A DNA stretch of 23,862 bases from Oscillospiraceae bacterium. Its GTDB lineage: Bacteria > Bacillota > Clostridia > Oscillospirales > UBA929. Shown here in pieces: positions 6,680 to 13,973 of this stretch (the stretch's first letter is position 1; every line of letters begins with the position of its first letter). The stretch covers positions 1 through 23,862 of the forward strand of contig JAISVO010000091.1 of NCBI GenBank assembly GCA_031271525.1, in the 5' to 3' direction. The notes under the pieces were generated by a model. It had not been told where the DNA came from. It saw only the letters and a program-made list of their open reading frames with translations, and searched no databases. The translations under genes were made by a program, and so were the position numbers.

Positions 6680-7640
6680 GTTGCCTCACAACCTTTCCGC
6701 GCAGGGTCAACCCCTTGAACGGGGTGTTCCGCGCTTTGGACATAAACTGTTCGGGTTCAACCACCCACGCGGCGTCGGTGTCCACCGTGATCAGCCCGTT
6801 TGGCGCGGGGACGCGCAAGATCGCGGCGGGGGCGTCGTTTAAGAGCCGCAGGACGGCGTCTAACGGCATCCGCTTGCTGTGGAACAGCGCTTCCAGCGTC
6901 ACCGCCAACGCGGTCTCCAGCCCGATCACGCCGTTGGGAGGGTTTTCACCCTGTTTTTCGGTTTCGGTGTGGGGAGCGTGGTCGGTCGCGACACAGTCGA
7001 TCACCCCGTCGCAGAGGGCGTCCAGCACCGCCGACACATCGGCTTCGCTCCCCAGCGGCGGGTTCATCCTCCCAACCGCATTCGGCGTCATGTAGTGCGG
7101 ACAGGTCTCGGCGGTGATCGGCGCGCCCTCCCGCTTTGCCCGCCGGAGCGCCGCGACGGTGCCGACCTTGCTGACGTGGCAGATATGGGCGGGACAACCT
7201 AATTTTTTGCTGTAAAACGCGGCCTGTTCCACCTGCTCGGTCTCCGGTTCGCAGTGGAGGAGGAGAGGCAGGTTGACTTCGTCCGCTCTCCGCAGGGCAT
7301 CCTGTAACAAAGCCTCGCTGACAATCGGAACGCCGTCATCGCTGAGCGCCGCCGCTCCGGCTTCTTTCAGGGCGGCAAAATCGGTCAGCTTTTCCCCCCG
7401 CAGTCCAACCGTGACGGCCGCGACTGGGTAGACAGTTACCCCGTGCGCGGCGCCGTTCCGGACGAAGCGCACCAGCTCGGGGGCGTCGATCACCGGCAGG
7501 GTGTTCGCCATCGCGGCGAACGCGCGAAACCCGCCCGCGAAGGCGGCGGCGCAGGCGGTCGGGAGCGTCTCCTTATGCGTCTGCCCGGGTTCCCGGGCGT
7601 GGACATGGAGGTCTAGGAAGGGGCTTGTTTGGACGGTCAT
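6669..7640 (-). CDS. pyrC: Short dihydroorotase
   Basis: Zinc amidohydrolase that forms dihydroorotate from carbamoyl aspartate. Metal and substrate residues are visible: DLHVHAREPGQ (His12, His14, Arg16), SDDG (Asp101), LLHCE (His129), HICHVS (His155) and ATDHAPH (Asp220), so it looks catalytically complete. It has only 323 residues against about 425 for class I enzymes. The N-terminal beta-strand region before the HxH motif is absent and the segment after LLHCE is shortened by roughly 30 residues. The Arg after NPPL is Gly197. The frame runs 44 codons further upstream, but that stretch shadows the DUF1015 gene and is not dihydroorotase-like; ATG at 7640 overlaps the DUF1015 stop as ATGA. 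A compact but probably active form. Confidence 0.9.
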   Translation of the reverse strand: MTVQTSPFLDLHVHAREPGQTHKETLPTACAAAFAGGFRAFAAMANTLPVIDAPELVRFVRNGAAHGVTVYPVAAVTVGLRGEKLTDFAALKEAGAAALSDDGVPIVSEALLQDALRRADEVNLPLLLHCEPETEQVEQAAFYSKKLGCPAHICHVSKVGTVAALRRAKREGAPITAETCPHYMTPNAVGRMNPPLGSEADVSAVLDALCDGVIDCVATDHAPHTETEKQGENPPNGVIGLETALAVTLEALFHSKRMPLDAVLRLLNDAPAAILRVPAPNGLITVDTDAAWVVEPEQFMSKARNTPFKGLTLRGKVVRQLVG

Positions 7641-8818
7641 GAAAACTTCGCCATAAACAAACCGGTGATGACTTTCGGGTAAAAATAGGTGGATTTCTGC
7701 GGCATCTTTTCCCCGGCCAGCACCGTATCCCGCAGCTCGCCCATCTCGGCCTCCGGCAGCAGGAAGGCGCACTGCGCCGCCCCGCTCCGCACCAGCCGTT
7801 CGGCTTCCCTTGCGTCACGGGTGTAGCTCAAATTCGTTTGGTTTGCGAGCTTCGCGGCGTCGATTCCCAGCAGCGGCTCGAGCAGCTCGTTGTGCAGCGA
7901 CGCCACCGCCGACTTTTCCCCGCTCGGCTTCTTCGGTTTCAGCCGATAGCTCCCCGTCCCGGTGATCCAGACAAACTCGCCCCGCTCGGGACGGCTTCCC
8001 TCGGTCAGGATGAATCTTTCCTCCAGCGCTTCCTTCAGCGCTTCTTCACGGTAATCTTCCAGCGCGCCGACGACCCGGTGGGTCTCCCACATCTCCACCC
8101 CGGCGTCGTTCATATCGGCTAAGAAGATCATCGCGTGCCCCGGCGTCCCGGCGTCCTCTTGGAGTTTCAGCAGGGTTTCGTAGCGGTGGTGCCCGTCCGC
8201 GATAAAGATCTGTTTGTCGCGGAAGGCGTCGGTCAGCGCGGCGCAGGTCGCTTCATCCGAGAGGACCCGGAGGGAGTGGCGCAGCCCGTCGTCTGTGTCA
8301 AAAGCCGTATCGGCGTCCGTCCCCAACGCGTTCGTAAGGAGTTTCGCGATTCTCCCCTCCGGGTCGTTGTACAGGCCGTAGATCGCGCTGAACTGGCATC
8401 CGGTGGCGCGCATCAGAAGCCGGCGGTCTTCCTTCGCCGCCGACAGGGTGAACTCATGGGGCAGGACAATCCCCTCCGAGAAGGGGGAGAGTTTTAATAA
8501 AGCCGCGAGTCCGCGCAGAACGCGCTCCTCCCCGCCCCGCGCTTTGAAGGTTACTTCGTAGAGATAGAACGCCGGGGCGTCGTCTTCTCTTAAGAACCCG
8601 GCGGCAAGCCAAGAGTCCAGCGTCTCCTTCGCGTCCCGGTAGGGGTCCGCTGTGCCGAGCCGCTCGCCGCCCTCCAGAAAAATCGCGTTGCGGGGGCTTT
8701 TGCCCGTCCAAACCGACGGGTCGGGGATGATGTCGTAGGGGGGGCAGCAGACGGTTTCGGGGGCTCCGGCTTTTGAAAAATGATAGCGAAGCGCGCGGAA
8801 GGGGGTGACAACAGCCAT
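7637..8818 (-). CDS. DUF1015 family protein
   Basis: The 393-residue product matches DUF1015 over its whole length: VTPFRALRYHF at the start, CCPPYDII (24-31), LPHEFT (119-124), FIADGHHRYET (205-215) and MPQKSTYFYPKV near the end. The GHHRYE motif recalls the ParB/sulfiredoxin-type fold proposed for such proteins. The biochemical role is not established; in clostridia I recall it near serine biosynthesis genes, not pyr genes. Here it is the first gene of the pyrimidine operon and its stop overlaps pyrC as ATGA. GAGGAT precedes the ATG. It is divergent from a small membrane protein gene 70 bases away, so the operon promoter should lie in that gap, though I see no convincing -35/-10 pair. Confidence 0.88.
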   Translation of the reverse strand: MAVVTPFRALRYHFSKAGAPETVCCPPYDIIPDPSVWTGKSPRNAIFLEGGERLGTADPYRDAKETLDSWLAAGFLREDDAPAFYLYEVTFKARGGEERVLRGLAALLKLSPFSEGIVLPHEFTLSAAKEDRRLLMRATGCQFSAIYGLYNDPEGRIAKLLTNALGTDADTAFDTDDGLRHSLRVLSDEATCAALTDAFRDKQIFIADGHHRYETLLKLQEDAGTPGHAMIFLADMNDAGVEMWETHRVVGALEDYREEALKEALEERFILTEGSRPERGEFVWITGTGSYRLKPKKPSGEKSAVASLHNELLEPLLGIDAAKLANQTNLSYTRDAREAERLVRSGAAQCAFLLPEAEMGELRDTVLAGEKMPQKSTYFYPKVITGLFMAKFS

Positions 8819-8888
8819 AAATTACATCCTCACAGTACGGTAAAATCGCGCATACTATCCCCAAACTCCTCAGAAAGGATGGGTTTTT

Positions 8889-9059
8889 ATGCAAGCCAAA
8901 ACATTGATCAAGGGGATCGGCATCGGAATCCTCGCCGGATCGGTGATCACCGCGGCGATCGTCCCGGTGGACAAACGGCGGATCGCGCACACTAAAGCGG
9001 GGCGCGCCTTCCGTGCGGTCGGGCAGGTCGTCGGCAATCTCTACGATGTTTTTACCTGA
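8889..9059 (+). CDS. Small membrane-anchored protein (56 residues)
   Basis: A short gene with AAAGGA about 9 bases before its ATG and a hairpin after its TGA. Residues 5-25 (TLIKGIGIGILAGSVITAAIV, described by position) form one glycine-rich hydrophobic helix, followed by a positive patch DKRR and an amphipathic tail ending NLYDVF. The pattern resembles small YtxH-like or 'LAP' clostridial envelope proteins with an N-terminal anchor, but I do not recognise a family firmly. The positive residues after the helix suggest an N-out, C-in topology. Support comes from the ribosome site, the terminator and sensible codon use; it has no operon partner. Confidence 0.65.
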   Translation: MQAKTLIKGIGIGILAGSVITAAIVPVDKRRIAHTKAGRAFRAVGQVVGNLYDVFT

Positions 9060-9084
9060 GTCAAGGAAGCCCTGAGAAACCGAT

Positions 9085-9110
9085 AAGCCTGCGGCGGCGG
9101 CCGCAGGCTT
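9085..9110. terminator. Hairpin terminator between converging genes
   Basis: An 11 bp perfect stem, AAGCCTGCGGC paired with GCCGCAGGCTT around a GGCG loop, followed on the plus strand by TATTATAT. It ends the small membrane protein gene and, read the other way, lies after the lipase stop with a weaker TTAT tail, so it may serve both. Confidence 0.75.
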
Positions 9111-9150
9111 TATTATATCACAGAACGCGGAGAACATCAACGGGGCCTGT

Positions 9151-9828
9151 TTAGAAAAAAACCTTTTTCATCAGATTCGCGTAGTAACGGTGCGGATAAT
9201 GGTCCAGCGCGCGGACGACCGCCGGGAGGCGCGGGGCGCCGACGTGCAGCTTCGCGCCGACGTGCCGGAATCCGAACAGGGCGGGCGGTACCTTGGTGAC
9301 GATGTCGTTGCCGTTCTCAACCCGTACCGTCTTGTCGACCCGTTTGTTGTAGGACAGCATGAACGCCTTGTTGCCCACCCGGGGACAGCCGAAGAGAACG
9401 ACTTCAAGGTCGGTGCCCGGGCGGTTGTACTGCACATCCACCGCGCAGAGGACGGCGAGCGCGGCCCCCAGCGAGTGCCCGGTGATCTTGACAAAATGGA
9501 TGTCCCCGGTGATCTCCCGCAGAATCCGGTCGCGGACCCCGGGGGCTTTGTAGTCGTCCAAAAAACCGCTGTGCACCCGTACCTTCGACTCCGTGTTGTC
9601 GTACGGGATGCATTTCCGCCAGAACCGGAGGTTGTGTTTCCAGTCGATCGGCGAATCGGAGCCGCGGAAGGTGATCCAGAGGGTGTCCGCCTCCTTCCGG
9701 AAGAAATACTGCACCCCGGAATCCGGGTTGTCGATCATCGCCGTGCGGATGTGCGGCGCGTAGGGCTGTATGTTCCGGTACGCCGCCGACGAATACTCCA
9801 GAGAACGGATAAGCTCCGCGCTGTCCAT
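9151..9828 (-). CDS. Class 3 lipase family alpha/beta hydrolase
   Basis: A 225-residue esterase or lipase of the fungal-lipase-like class 3 group. Landmarks in order: TFRGSDSPIDWKHN (53-66, oxyanion region), VHSGFLDDY (85-93), the nucleophile elbow GHSLGAALA with Ser119 (117-125), FGCPRVGN (146-153), and Asp175 in NGNDIVTKVPP. The catalytic His is probably His189 in FRHVG or His210 in LDHYPH. There is no signal peptide or membrane segment, so it seems cytoplasmic, unusual for a secreted-lipase fold but common for clostridial homologues. GGAGGTGG precedes the ATG. It is the last gene of the ahcY-metK run, 61 bases after the MazG-like gene. Substrate unknown. Confidence 0.88.
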   Translation of the reverse strand: MDSAELIRSLEYSSAAYRNIQPYAPHIRTAMIDNPDSGVQYFFRKEADTLWITFRGSDSPIDWKHNLRFWRKCIPYDNTESKVRVHSGFLDDYKAPGVRDRILREITGDIHFVKITGHSLGAALAVLCAVDVQYNRPGTDLEVVLFGCPRVGNKAFMLSYNKRVDKTVRVENGNDIVTKVPPALFGFRHVGAKLHVGAPRLPAVVRALDHYPHRYYANLMKKVFF

Positions 9829-9889
9829 AACGCTACCACCTCCCCCTCAGCATACGCGGGGGGTCCGCGGCGGGTGACACCGGCGGCCG

Positions 9890-10213
9890 CTATACGGTGC
9901 GTTTTACGCTGCGCTCCGTCTCAAACCCATCGGGATAGCGCTTCCGCAGCTTCTCAATGTTCCGGACGGCAATCTCGTCCAAGCTGACGCCCAAGCCCTC
10001 GGCGAGGTTCGCGAGGTACCACAGGCAATCGCCCGCTTCGCCGATCAGCTTGTCCCGATCCAGCCCGTGCCCCTGAAAAAGGTGCTTCTTTACAATGTCA
10101 ATACACTCGCCGGCTTCTCCGCACAGCCCCATGACGCCGTTCTGCAGCAGCGTGCCGCTGTCGGTACGGGCGGCGGTCCGGAGCGCGAGGGCTTGATATT
10201 CGCTGAAATCCAT
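9890..10213 (-). CDS. MazG-like nucleotide pyrophosphohydrolase
   Basis: A 107-residue all-alpha NTP pyrophosphohydrolase of the MazG/dUTPase-like group. The metal-binding pattern is visible as GEAGECIDIVKK (helix with Glu residues) followed by LIGEAGDCLWYLANLAEGLG, the ExxE...ExxD layout. Such single-domain forms remove non-canonical or excess nucleotides. I chose ATG at 10213, which starts MDFSEYQ and has AGGAG about 9 bases upstream; the 15 codons before it read through the ribosome site. It follows the zinc-protease-like gene by 25 bases. Confidence 0.85.
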   Translation of the reverse strand: MDFSEYQALALRTAARTDSGTLLQNGVMGLCGEAGECIDIVKKHLFQGHGLDRDKLIGEAGDCLWYLANLAEGLGVSLDEIAVRNIEKLRKRYPDGFETERSVKRTV

Positions 10214-10238
10214 ATGAAGCAATCTCCTATGAGGTTTT

Positions 10239-10829
10239 TTACACCGCCATATCCACATACTGACCCAGAAGCCCGGGGTCGAGTTTCGCCGGGTTCGGCG
10301 CGAGCCGGGTCTGGGTCACGCCGCCCGACACATATACCCGCCCGCATTCGGGACAGTTCGCGGTGAAGAGGCGCACCGACGAGAACGCCACCCGCGCGCC
10401 CTTTTGCCGCGCCTCGGCATGGGCGTTGCCGACATGCTCCCGCTCGTGCGCCGCGACGACCGCCGCCGAGTTCTCCGGGGCGATGTGCGCCGGGGCTTTG
10501 AACGATACCCCGGCGTCCCCCGAGCCGTCCTGATATGTACGGGTGCGGCAGGTTTCGCACATTTCGGCCCCGTTCGTCTTGGCGGCGGCTCCGGCGCGGG
10601 CGCGCCGGCCCATCCGGGGGTCAAAATACATCGTGTCCGGCTTCCCGTCCGAACGGTACAGCGTTAGCTTCGGAAGCTGACCCTCCTCCCCCCGCCGGGG
10701 GGTTATGTAGCCGTACCGCTCCTGCGGCAGGGGCCGGTTGAGCCGCCGGATCGACGGCTCGGCGACCGCCGCCACACGCGGCATAATCACCCCGCGCAAA
10801 AACGTGTATCCGACAGGCTGAACGGTCAT
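10239..10829 (-). CDS. Putative zinc metalloprotease, SprA-related (HEXXH with two CxxC)
   Basis: A 196-residue protein with CETC (91-94), a TYQDGSGDAGVSFK stretch, the zinc-protease motif HEREH (128-132) and a second pair in NCPECG (159-162) followed by GRVYVSGG. I recall this CxxC...YxDGS...AHExEHV...CPxCGxxYVxGG layout from SprA-related putative metalloproteases, including short versions in clostridia; function is unproven. The two CxxC pairs could hold a structural zinc beside the HEXXH site. The N-terminal 80 residues are basic and low in structure, without a signal peptide. I chose ATG at 10829 because GGAGGTGG lies 8 bases before it. It lies 70 bases downstream of metK and 25 bases before the MazG-like gene. 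Confidence 0.65.
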   Translation of the reverse strand: MTVQPVGYTFLRGVIMPRVAAVAEPSIRRLNRPLPQERYGYITPRRGEEGQLPKLTLYRSDGKPDTMYFDPRMGRRARAGAAAKTNGAEMCETCRTRTYQDGSGDAGVSFKAPAHIAPENSAAVVAAHEREHVGNAHAEARQKGARVAFSSVRLFTANCPECGRVYVSGGVTQTRLAPNPAKLDPGLLGQYVDMAV

Positions 10830-10859
10830 TTTAGCCACCTCCGGTGACGACGAAACAAG

Positions 10860-10888
10860 GAACAACTAGGAGAACGATTCCGTTGTTC
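10860..10888 (-). terminator. Possible terminator or attenuating hairpin after metK
   Basis: On the minus strand GAACAAC and GTTGTTC (7 bp) flank 15 bases in which GGA and TCC can extend the stem, followed by CTTGTTTCG. The T content after it is weak. It could partly terminate transcription before the zinc-protease-like gene. Confidence 0.35.
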
Positions 10889-10895
10889 GCTGTTA
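10884..10895 (-). repeat. Heptad-like 3'-end repeat, copy C (core)
   Basis: The 12 bases just after the metK stop (TAACAGCGAACA on the minus strand) are identical to 18701-18712, after the unrelated nucleotidyltransferase gene. Confidence 0.4.
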
Positions 10896-10899
10896 ATTG

Positions 10900-12075
10900 C
10901 TATTTGATTGCCGCGAGCAGCTGCTCCGTCCGGTCGGTCGCCTCCCACGGGAATCCGGCGCGCCCGAAGTGACCGTAGGCGGCGGTGGGCAGATAGATCG
11001 GGCGTCGCAGGCCGAGCGCTTTGATGATCTCTGCGGGGCGCAGGTCGAAGACCTCGGTGACCGCTTTGCCGAGCAGTTCGTCGCTCACCGTCCCGGTGCC
11101 GAAGGTGTCCACCAGTACGCTGACCGGGCGGGCGACGCCGATGGCGTAGGCCAGCTCGATTTCACACTTCCGGCAAAGCCCCGCCGCGACAAGGTTTTTC
11201 GCGGCGTACCGCGCCATATAGGCGGCGCTGCGGTCCACCTTGGTGGGGTCCTTCCCGGAGAACGCGCCGCCGCCGTGCCGGGCATAGCCTCCGTAGGTGT
11301 CCACGATGATCTTCCGTCCGGTCAGGCCGCTGTCGCCCTGCGGGCCGCCCACCACGAACCGTCCGGTGGGGTTGATGTAGAAGAGGGTGTCGTTGTCGGT
11401 CAGGTTCTTCGGCAGGGCCGCCTCGGCGACCCGCTCCCGGATCCCCTTACGGAGGGTCTCGATAGAGACGTCGGCGCTGTGCTGGCTGCTCACCACCACG
11501 GTATGGATCCGTTCCAGCTTACCCTCGCTGTCATACTGTACGGTGACCTGCGCCTTGCCGTCGGGGCGCAGATAGGGAAGGTCGCCGCTCCGGCGGGCCG
11601 CCGCAAGCTCCTTACAGAGCGCGTGGGCATAGACGATGGCGGAGGGCATCAGCTCTTCGGTTTCGTCGCAGGCGTAGCCGAACATCATCCCCTGATCGCC
11701 CGCGCCGATCAGGTCGGCGCTGTCGGTCCCCTCTGCTTTATATTCGTAGGAACGGTCGACGCCCATCGCAATGTCGGGGCTTTGCTCGTCGATCGAGGTC
11801 ATTACGGCGCAGGAGCGGGCGTCGAACCCGTGGGCGGGGTCGTCGTAGCCGATCCCCTCGATGGTCTTCCGCGCGATGCCGGGGATATCGACATACGCGT
11901 TCTCCGTCGTGATCTCGCCCATCACGAACGCCATCCCGGTGGTAACGATCGTCTCGCAGGCAACGCGCGCGGTCGGGTCCTGCTCAATGATGGCGTCCAG
12001 CACCGCGTCGGAGATTTGATCGCAGACTTTATCGGGATGCCCCTCGGTCACCGATTCGCTTGTGAATAACTTCAT
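10900..12075 (-). CDS. metK: S-adenosylmethionine synthetase
   Basis: Makes S-adenosylmethionine from methionine and ATP. The 391-residue product has normal length and all landmarks: FTSESVTEGHPDKVCDQISD at the N-terminus (methionine and ATP site), GAGDQGMMFGYA (the family signature), INPTGRFVVGGPQGDSGLTG and GGGAFSGKDPTKVDRSAAY. ATG at 12075 follows GGAAAGGG by about 12 bases. It is 23 bases downstream of ahcY, so SAM synthesis and recycling of its product are co-transcribed. No SAM riboswitch is visible upstream of ahcY or between the two genes. Confidence 0.97.
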   Translation of the reverse strand: MKLFTSESVTEGHPDKVCDQISDAVLDAIIEQDPTARVACETIVTTGMAFVMGEITTENAYVDIPGIARKTIEGIGYDDPAHGFDARSCAVMTSIDEQSPDIAMGVDRSYEYKAEGTDSADLIGAGDQGMMFGYACDETEELMPSAIVYAHALCKELAAARRSGDLPYLRPDGKAQVTVQYDSEGKLERIHTVVVSSQHSADVSIETLRKGIRERVAEAALPKNLTDNDTLFYINPTGRFVVGGPQGDSGLTGRKIIVDTYGGYARHGGGAFSGKDPTKVDRSAAYMARYAAKNLVAAGLCRKCEIELAYAIGVARPVSVLVDTFGTGTVSDELLGKAVTEVFDLRPAEIIKALGLRRPIYLPTAAYGHFGRAGFPWEATDRTEQLLAAIK

Positions 12076-12098
12076 ACTATTTTCTACCCTTTCCGTTG

Positions 12099-13331
12099 TT
12101 ATAGCGTGTTCATATAGTCCCGCTGTTCGGGGGTCAGGCGGTCGATCGTCATCCCCATCGAGAGGAGCTTCAGCTCGCTCACCCGTGCGTCGATTTCTTT
12201 CGGCACCGGGTAGACGCCGGGGGCGTGCGAATGGGTCAGCATATGCTCCAGCGCCAATGCCTGCACGGAAAAACTCATATCCATAATCTCCACCGGGTGT
12301 CCGTTTCCGGCGGCGAGGTTGCAGAGCCGCCCTTCCGCGACGAGGTTGAGGGTCCGCCCGTCGCTTTGCTTATAGGCGACGATGTTGTCGCGGCGGGGGA
12401 TTGCCTCGACCGCGGTTTCCCGCAGGGCCGCGGCGTCCACCTCCACGTCGAAGTGTCCGGCGTTCGCGAGGATCACGCCGTCCTTCATCGCGGCGAAGTG
12501 CCTCCCAACGATCACGTCCTTGCATCCGGTGACGGTGACGAAGAAGTCTCCGAGCGGCGCCGCTTGGTCCATCGTCATGACGGTGTGCCCGTCGTTTGCC
12601 GCCTCGATGGCCTTGACCGGGTCGATTTCGGTGACGATCACCCGCGCGCCGAGCCCGGCGGCCCGCATCGCGACCCCCCGTCCGCACCAGCCGTAGCCCG
12701 CGACGACGACCGTCTTGCCGCAGACTTGGAGGTTTGTCGTGTGCATCAGGGCTTCCCACGTGGATTGCCCGGTGCCGTAGCGGTTGTCGAAGAGGTGCTT
12801 CATATCGGCGTCGTTGACCGCCATCGCCGGGAACAGCAGTCCCCCGGCGGCATGGCGGGCGTGGAGCCGATGGACGCCGGTGGTCGTCTCCTCGGTGATC
12901 CCCTTTATATTTTCGCCGCTCCCCTTCGCCGGACCGTGGAGCAGTTCGGTCAGGTCGCCGCCGTCGTCCAGCACGAGATGGGGCTTACAGCTCAGCGCCG
13001 CCGTCAGGTGCTCGGCATACTCCGCCTCGGTGCAGCCGTGGACCGCGTAGACGCTGACGCCGAGCGAGAGGAGGCCCGCCGCGACGTCGTCTTGGGTGGA
13101 GAGGGGGTTGCATCCGGTGGCGTGGACCTCCGCGCCGCCCTCGGCGAGGGTCAGGGCCAGACAGGCGGTTTTTGCTTCGAGATGTACGCTGGTGGTGATT
13201 TTGACGCCCTTAAAGGGTTTACGCGCGGAAAAATCCCTGCCGATCGCGGTCAGGACCGGCATATACGCGCGCGCCCACCCGATCTTGCGAAGCCCCGCTT
13301 CGGCGAGGGAGGGGTCCCGGATGATGCTCAT
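12099..13331 (-). CDS. ahcY: Adenosylhomocysteinase (short C-terminus form)
   Basis: NAD-dependent hydrolase that splits S-adenosylhomocysteine into adenosine and homocysteine. The 410-residue product shows TSVHLEAKTA (47-56), GCNPLSTQDD (73-82), LDDGGDLT (121-128), the NAD motif AGYGWCGRGVA (211-221) and GHPVEIMDMSF. It ends at RLTPEQRDYMNTL and lacks the longer tail with KPDHYRY that most bacterial and eukaryotic enzymes insert into the neighbouring subunit; this is the archaeal/Thermotoga-like form. ATG at 13331 gives the family-typical MSIIRDPSLAEAG; an in-frame GTG four codons earlier is too close to the AAAGG site. It heads the run ahcY-metK and has a clear promoter. Confidence 0.95.
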   Translation of the reverse strand: MSIIRDPSLAEAGLRKIGWARAYMPVLTAIGRDFSARKPFKGVKITTSVHLEAKTACLALTLAEGGAEVHATGCNPLSTQDDVAAGLLSLGVSVYAVHGCTEAEYAEHLTAALSCKPHLVLDDGGDLTELLHGPAKGSGENIKGITEETTTGVHRLHARHAAGGLLFPAMAVNDADMKHLFDNRYGTGQSTWEALMHTTNLQVCGKTVVVAGYGWCGRGVAMRAAGLGARVIVTEIDPVKAIEAANDGHTVMTMDQAAPLGDFFVTVTGCKDVIVGRHFAAMKDGVILANAGHFDVEVDAAALRETAVEAIPRRDNIVAYKQSDGRTLNLVAEGRLCNLAAGNGHPVEIMDMSFSVQALALEHMLTHSHAPGVYPVPKEIDARVSELKLLSMGMTIDRLTPEQRDYMNTL

Positions 13332-13347
13332 CGTGAAAAACACAACC

Positions 13348-13377
13348 TTTACAAGTTACCTGATTCTATGATACCAT
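13348..13377 (+). promoter_or_regulatory. Probable promoter of the XRE-cupin gene
   Basis: TTTACA (13348-13353), 18 bases, TACCAT (13372-13377). The -10 overlaps the -10 of the ahcY promoter on the other strand, so only one may be occupied at a time. Match is moderate. Confidence 0.4.
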
Positions 13378-13397
13378 AGGGGGAACTTGTTTGACAA
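13368..13397 (-). promoter_or_regulatory. Promoter of ahcY-metK
   Basis: On the minus strand TTGTCA (13392-13397), an 18-base spacer, and TATCAT (13368-13373) with TGG before it (extended -10). Each hexamer matches the sigma-A consensus at five of six positions. The start would be near 13361, giving a 30-base leader. It overlaps the divergent promoter of the XRE-cupin gene. Confidence 0.7.
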
Positions 13398-13398
13398 G
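13386..13398. promoter_or_regulatory. Inverted repeat, possible operator
   Basis: CTTGT-TTG-ACAAG lies just downstream of the predicted start of the XRE-cupin transcript and over the -35 of ahcY. A repressor here could control both directions; the adjacent XRE protein is the natural candidate. The repeat is short, so chance is possible. Confidence 0.35.
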
Positions 13399-13412
13399 AG
13401 GGGGAGGGCATT

Positions 13413-13958
13413 ATGGAAGAAATAAAACAGATCGCGGCGCGGATCCGGGAAGCGCGGGAGATACGGGGGCTGACTCAGGCCGAAATCGCGGAAAAGCTTG
13501 GAATCGGCGAGGAGCAGTTTGCCCGGTATGAGGCGGACGGGGAGGACATCCCGATCAACGTCCTGTTTCGGCTGTCCGCCGAGCTTGGTGTTGACCTCAA
13601 CGAGCTGCTGACCGGGCGCGCGCCCCATCTGGACTCATACTGCCTTGTGAAGCGGGGCCACGGGAAGACGGTGGACCGCTTTCCGGGCTACACCTTCCAG
13701 TCGCTCGCGGGAACCTATAAAAACCGGGTGATGGAGCCGCTGCTCGTGACGGTGGAGCCGGACGGCAAGCCGGTGGAGTCGGTGATCCACGCCGGGCAGG
13801 AGTTCAACCTCTGTCTGGAGGGGACGATGGAGCTTCTCTTCGACGGCAAGACGGTCCGTCTTGACGCCGGGGACAGCGTCTATTTCAACTCGGGGCGTCC
13901 GCACGGACAGCGGGCGGTCGGCGGCCGGGCGCGGTTCCTGACCGTCATCCAACTGTAG
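13413..13958 (+). CDS. XRE-family regulator with C-terminal cupin domain
   Basis: A 181-residue transcription factor. Residues 5-65 are a helix-turn-helix of the XRE type (IREAREIRGLTQAEIAEKLG). Residues 105-180 are a cupin barrel with EFNLCLEGTMELLFDG and LDAGDSVYFNSGRPHG, probably a small-ligand or metal site. GGGGGAGGG precedes the ATG. It lies 15 bases before the acyl-CoA ligase gene, a pairing common in clostridia, and likely controls it, perhaps sensing an acyl or carboxylic ligand; that is an inference. A short palindrome in its upstream region may be its own operator. Confidence 0.88.
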   Translation: MEEIKQIAARIREAREIRGLTQAEIAEKLGIGEEQFARYEADGEDIPINVLFRLSAELGVDLNELLTGRAPHLDSYCLVKRGHGKTVDRFPGYTFQSLAGTYKNRVMEPLLVTVEPDGKPVESVIHAGQEFNLCLEGTMELLFDGKTVRLDAGDSVYFNSGRPHGQRAVGGRARFLTVIQL

Positions 13959-13973
13959 GGGGGCGGGGGACAA

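Noticed and set aside
7641..7772. Longer start for pyrC
   Set aside because: The extra 44 codons overlap the DUF1015 gene and do not resemble the missing dihydroorotase N-terminus.
8819..8888. PyrR-type attenuator upstream of the pyr operon
   Set aside because: The 70-base gap has no PyrR-binding loop or terminator/antiterminator pair.
10897..12069. 390-codon plus-strand frame
   Set aside because: Antisense shadow of metK.
12076..12098. SAM riboswitch near metK or ahcY
   Set aside because: The gap is only 23 bases and the ahcY leader about 30 bases, too short for any known SAM riboswitch.
12225..13379. 384-codon plus-strand frame
   Set aside because: Antisense shadow of ahcY; no recognisable motif.
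13391..13396. TTGACA as a -35 for the XRE-cupin gene
   Set aside because: It is only 17 bases before the ATG, so its -10 would fall in the start codon region; the complementary strand use for ahcY fits better.
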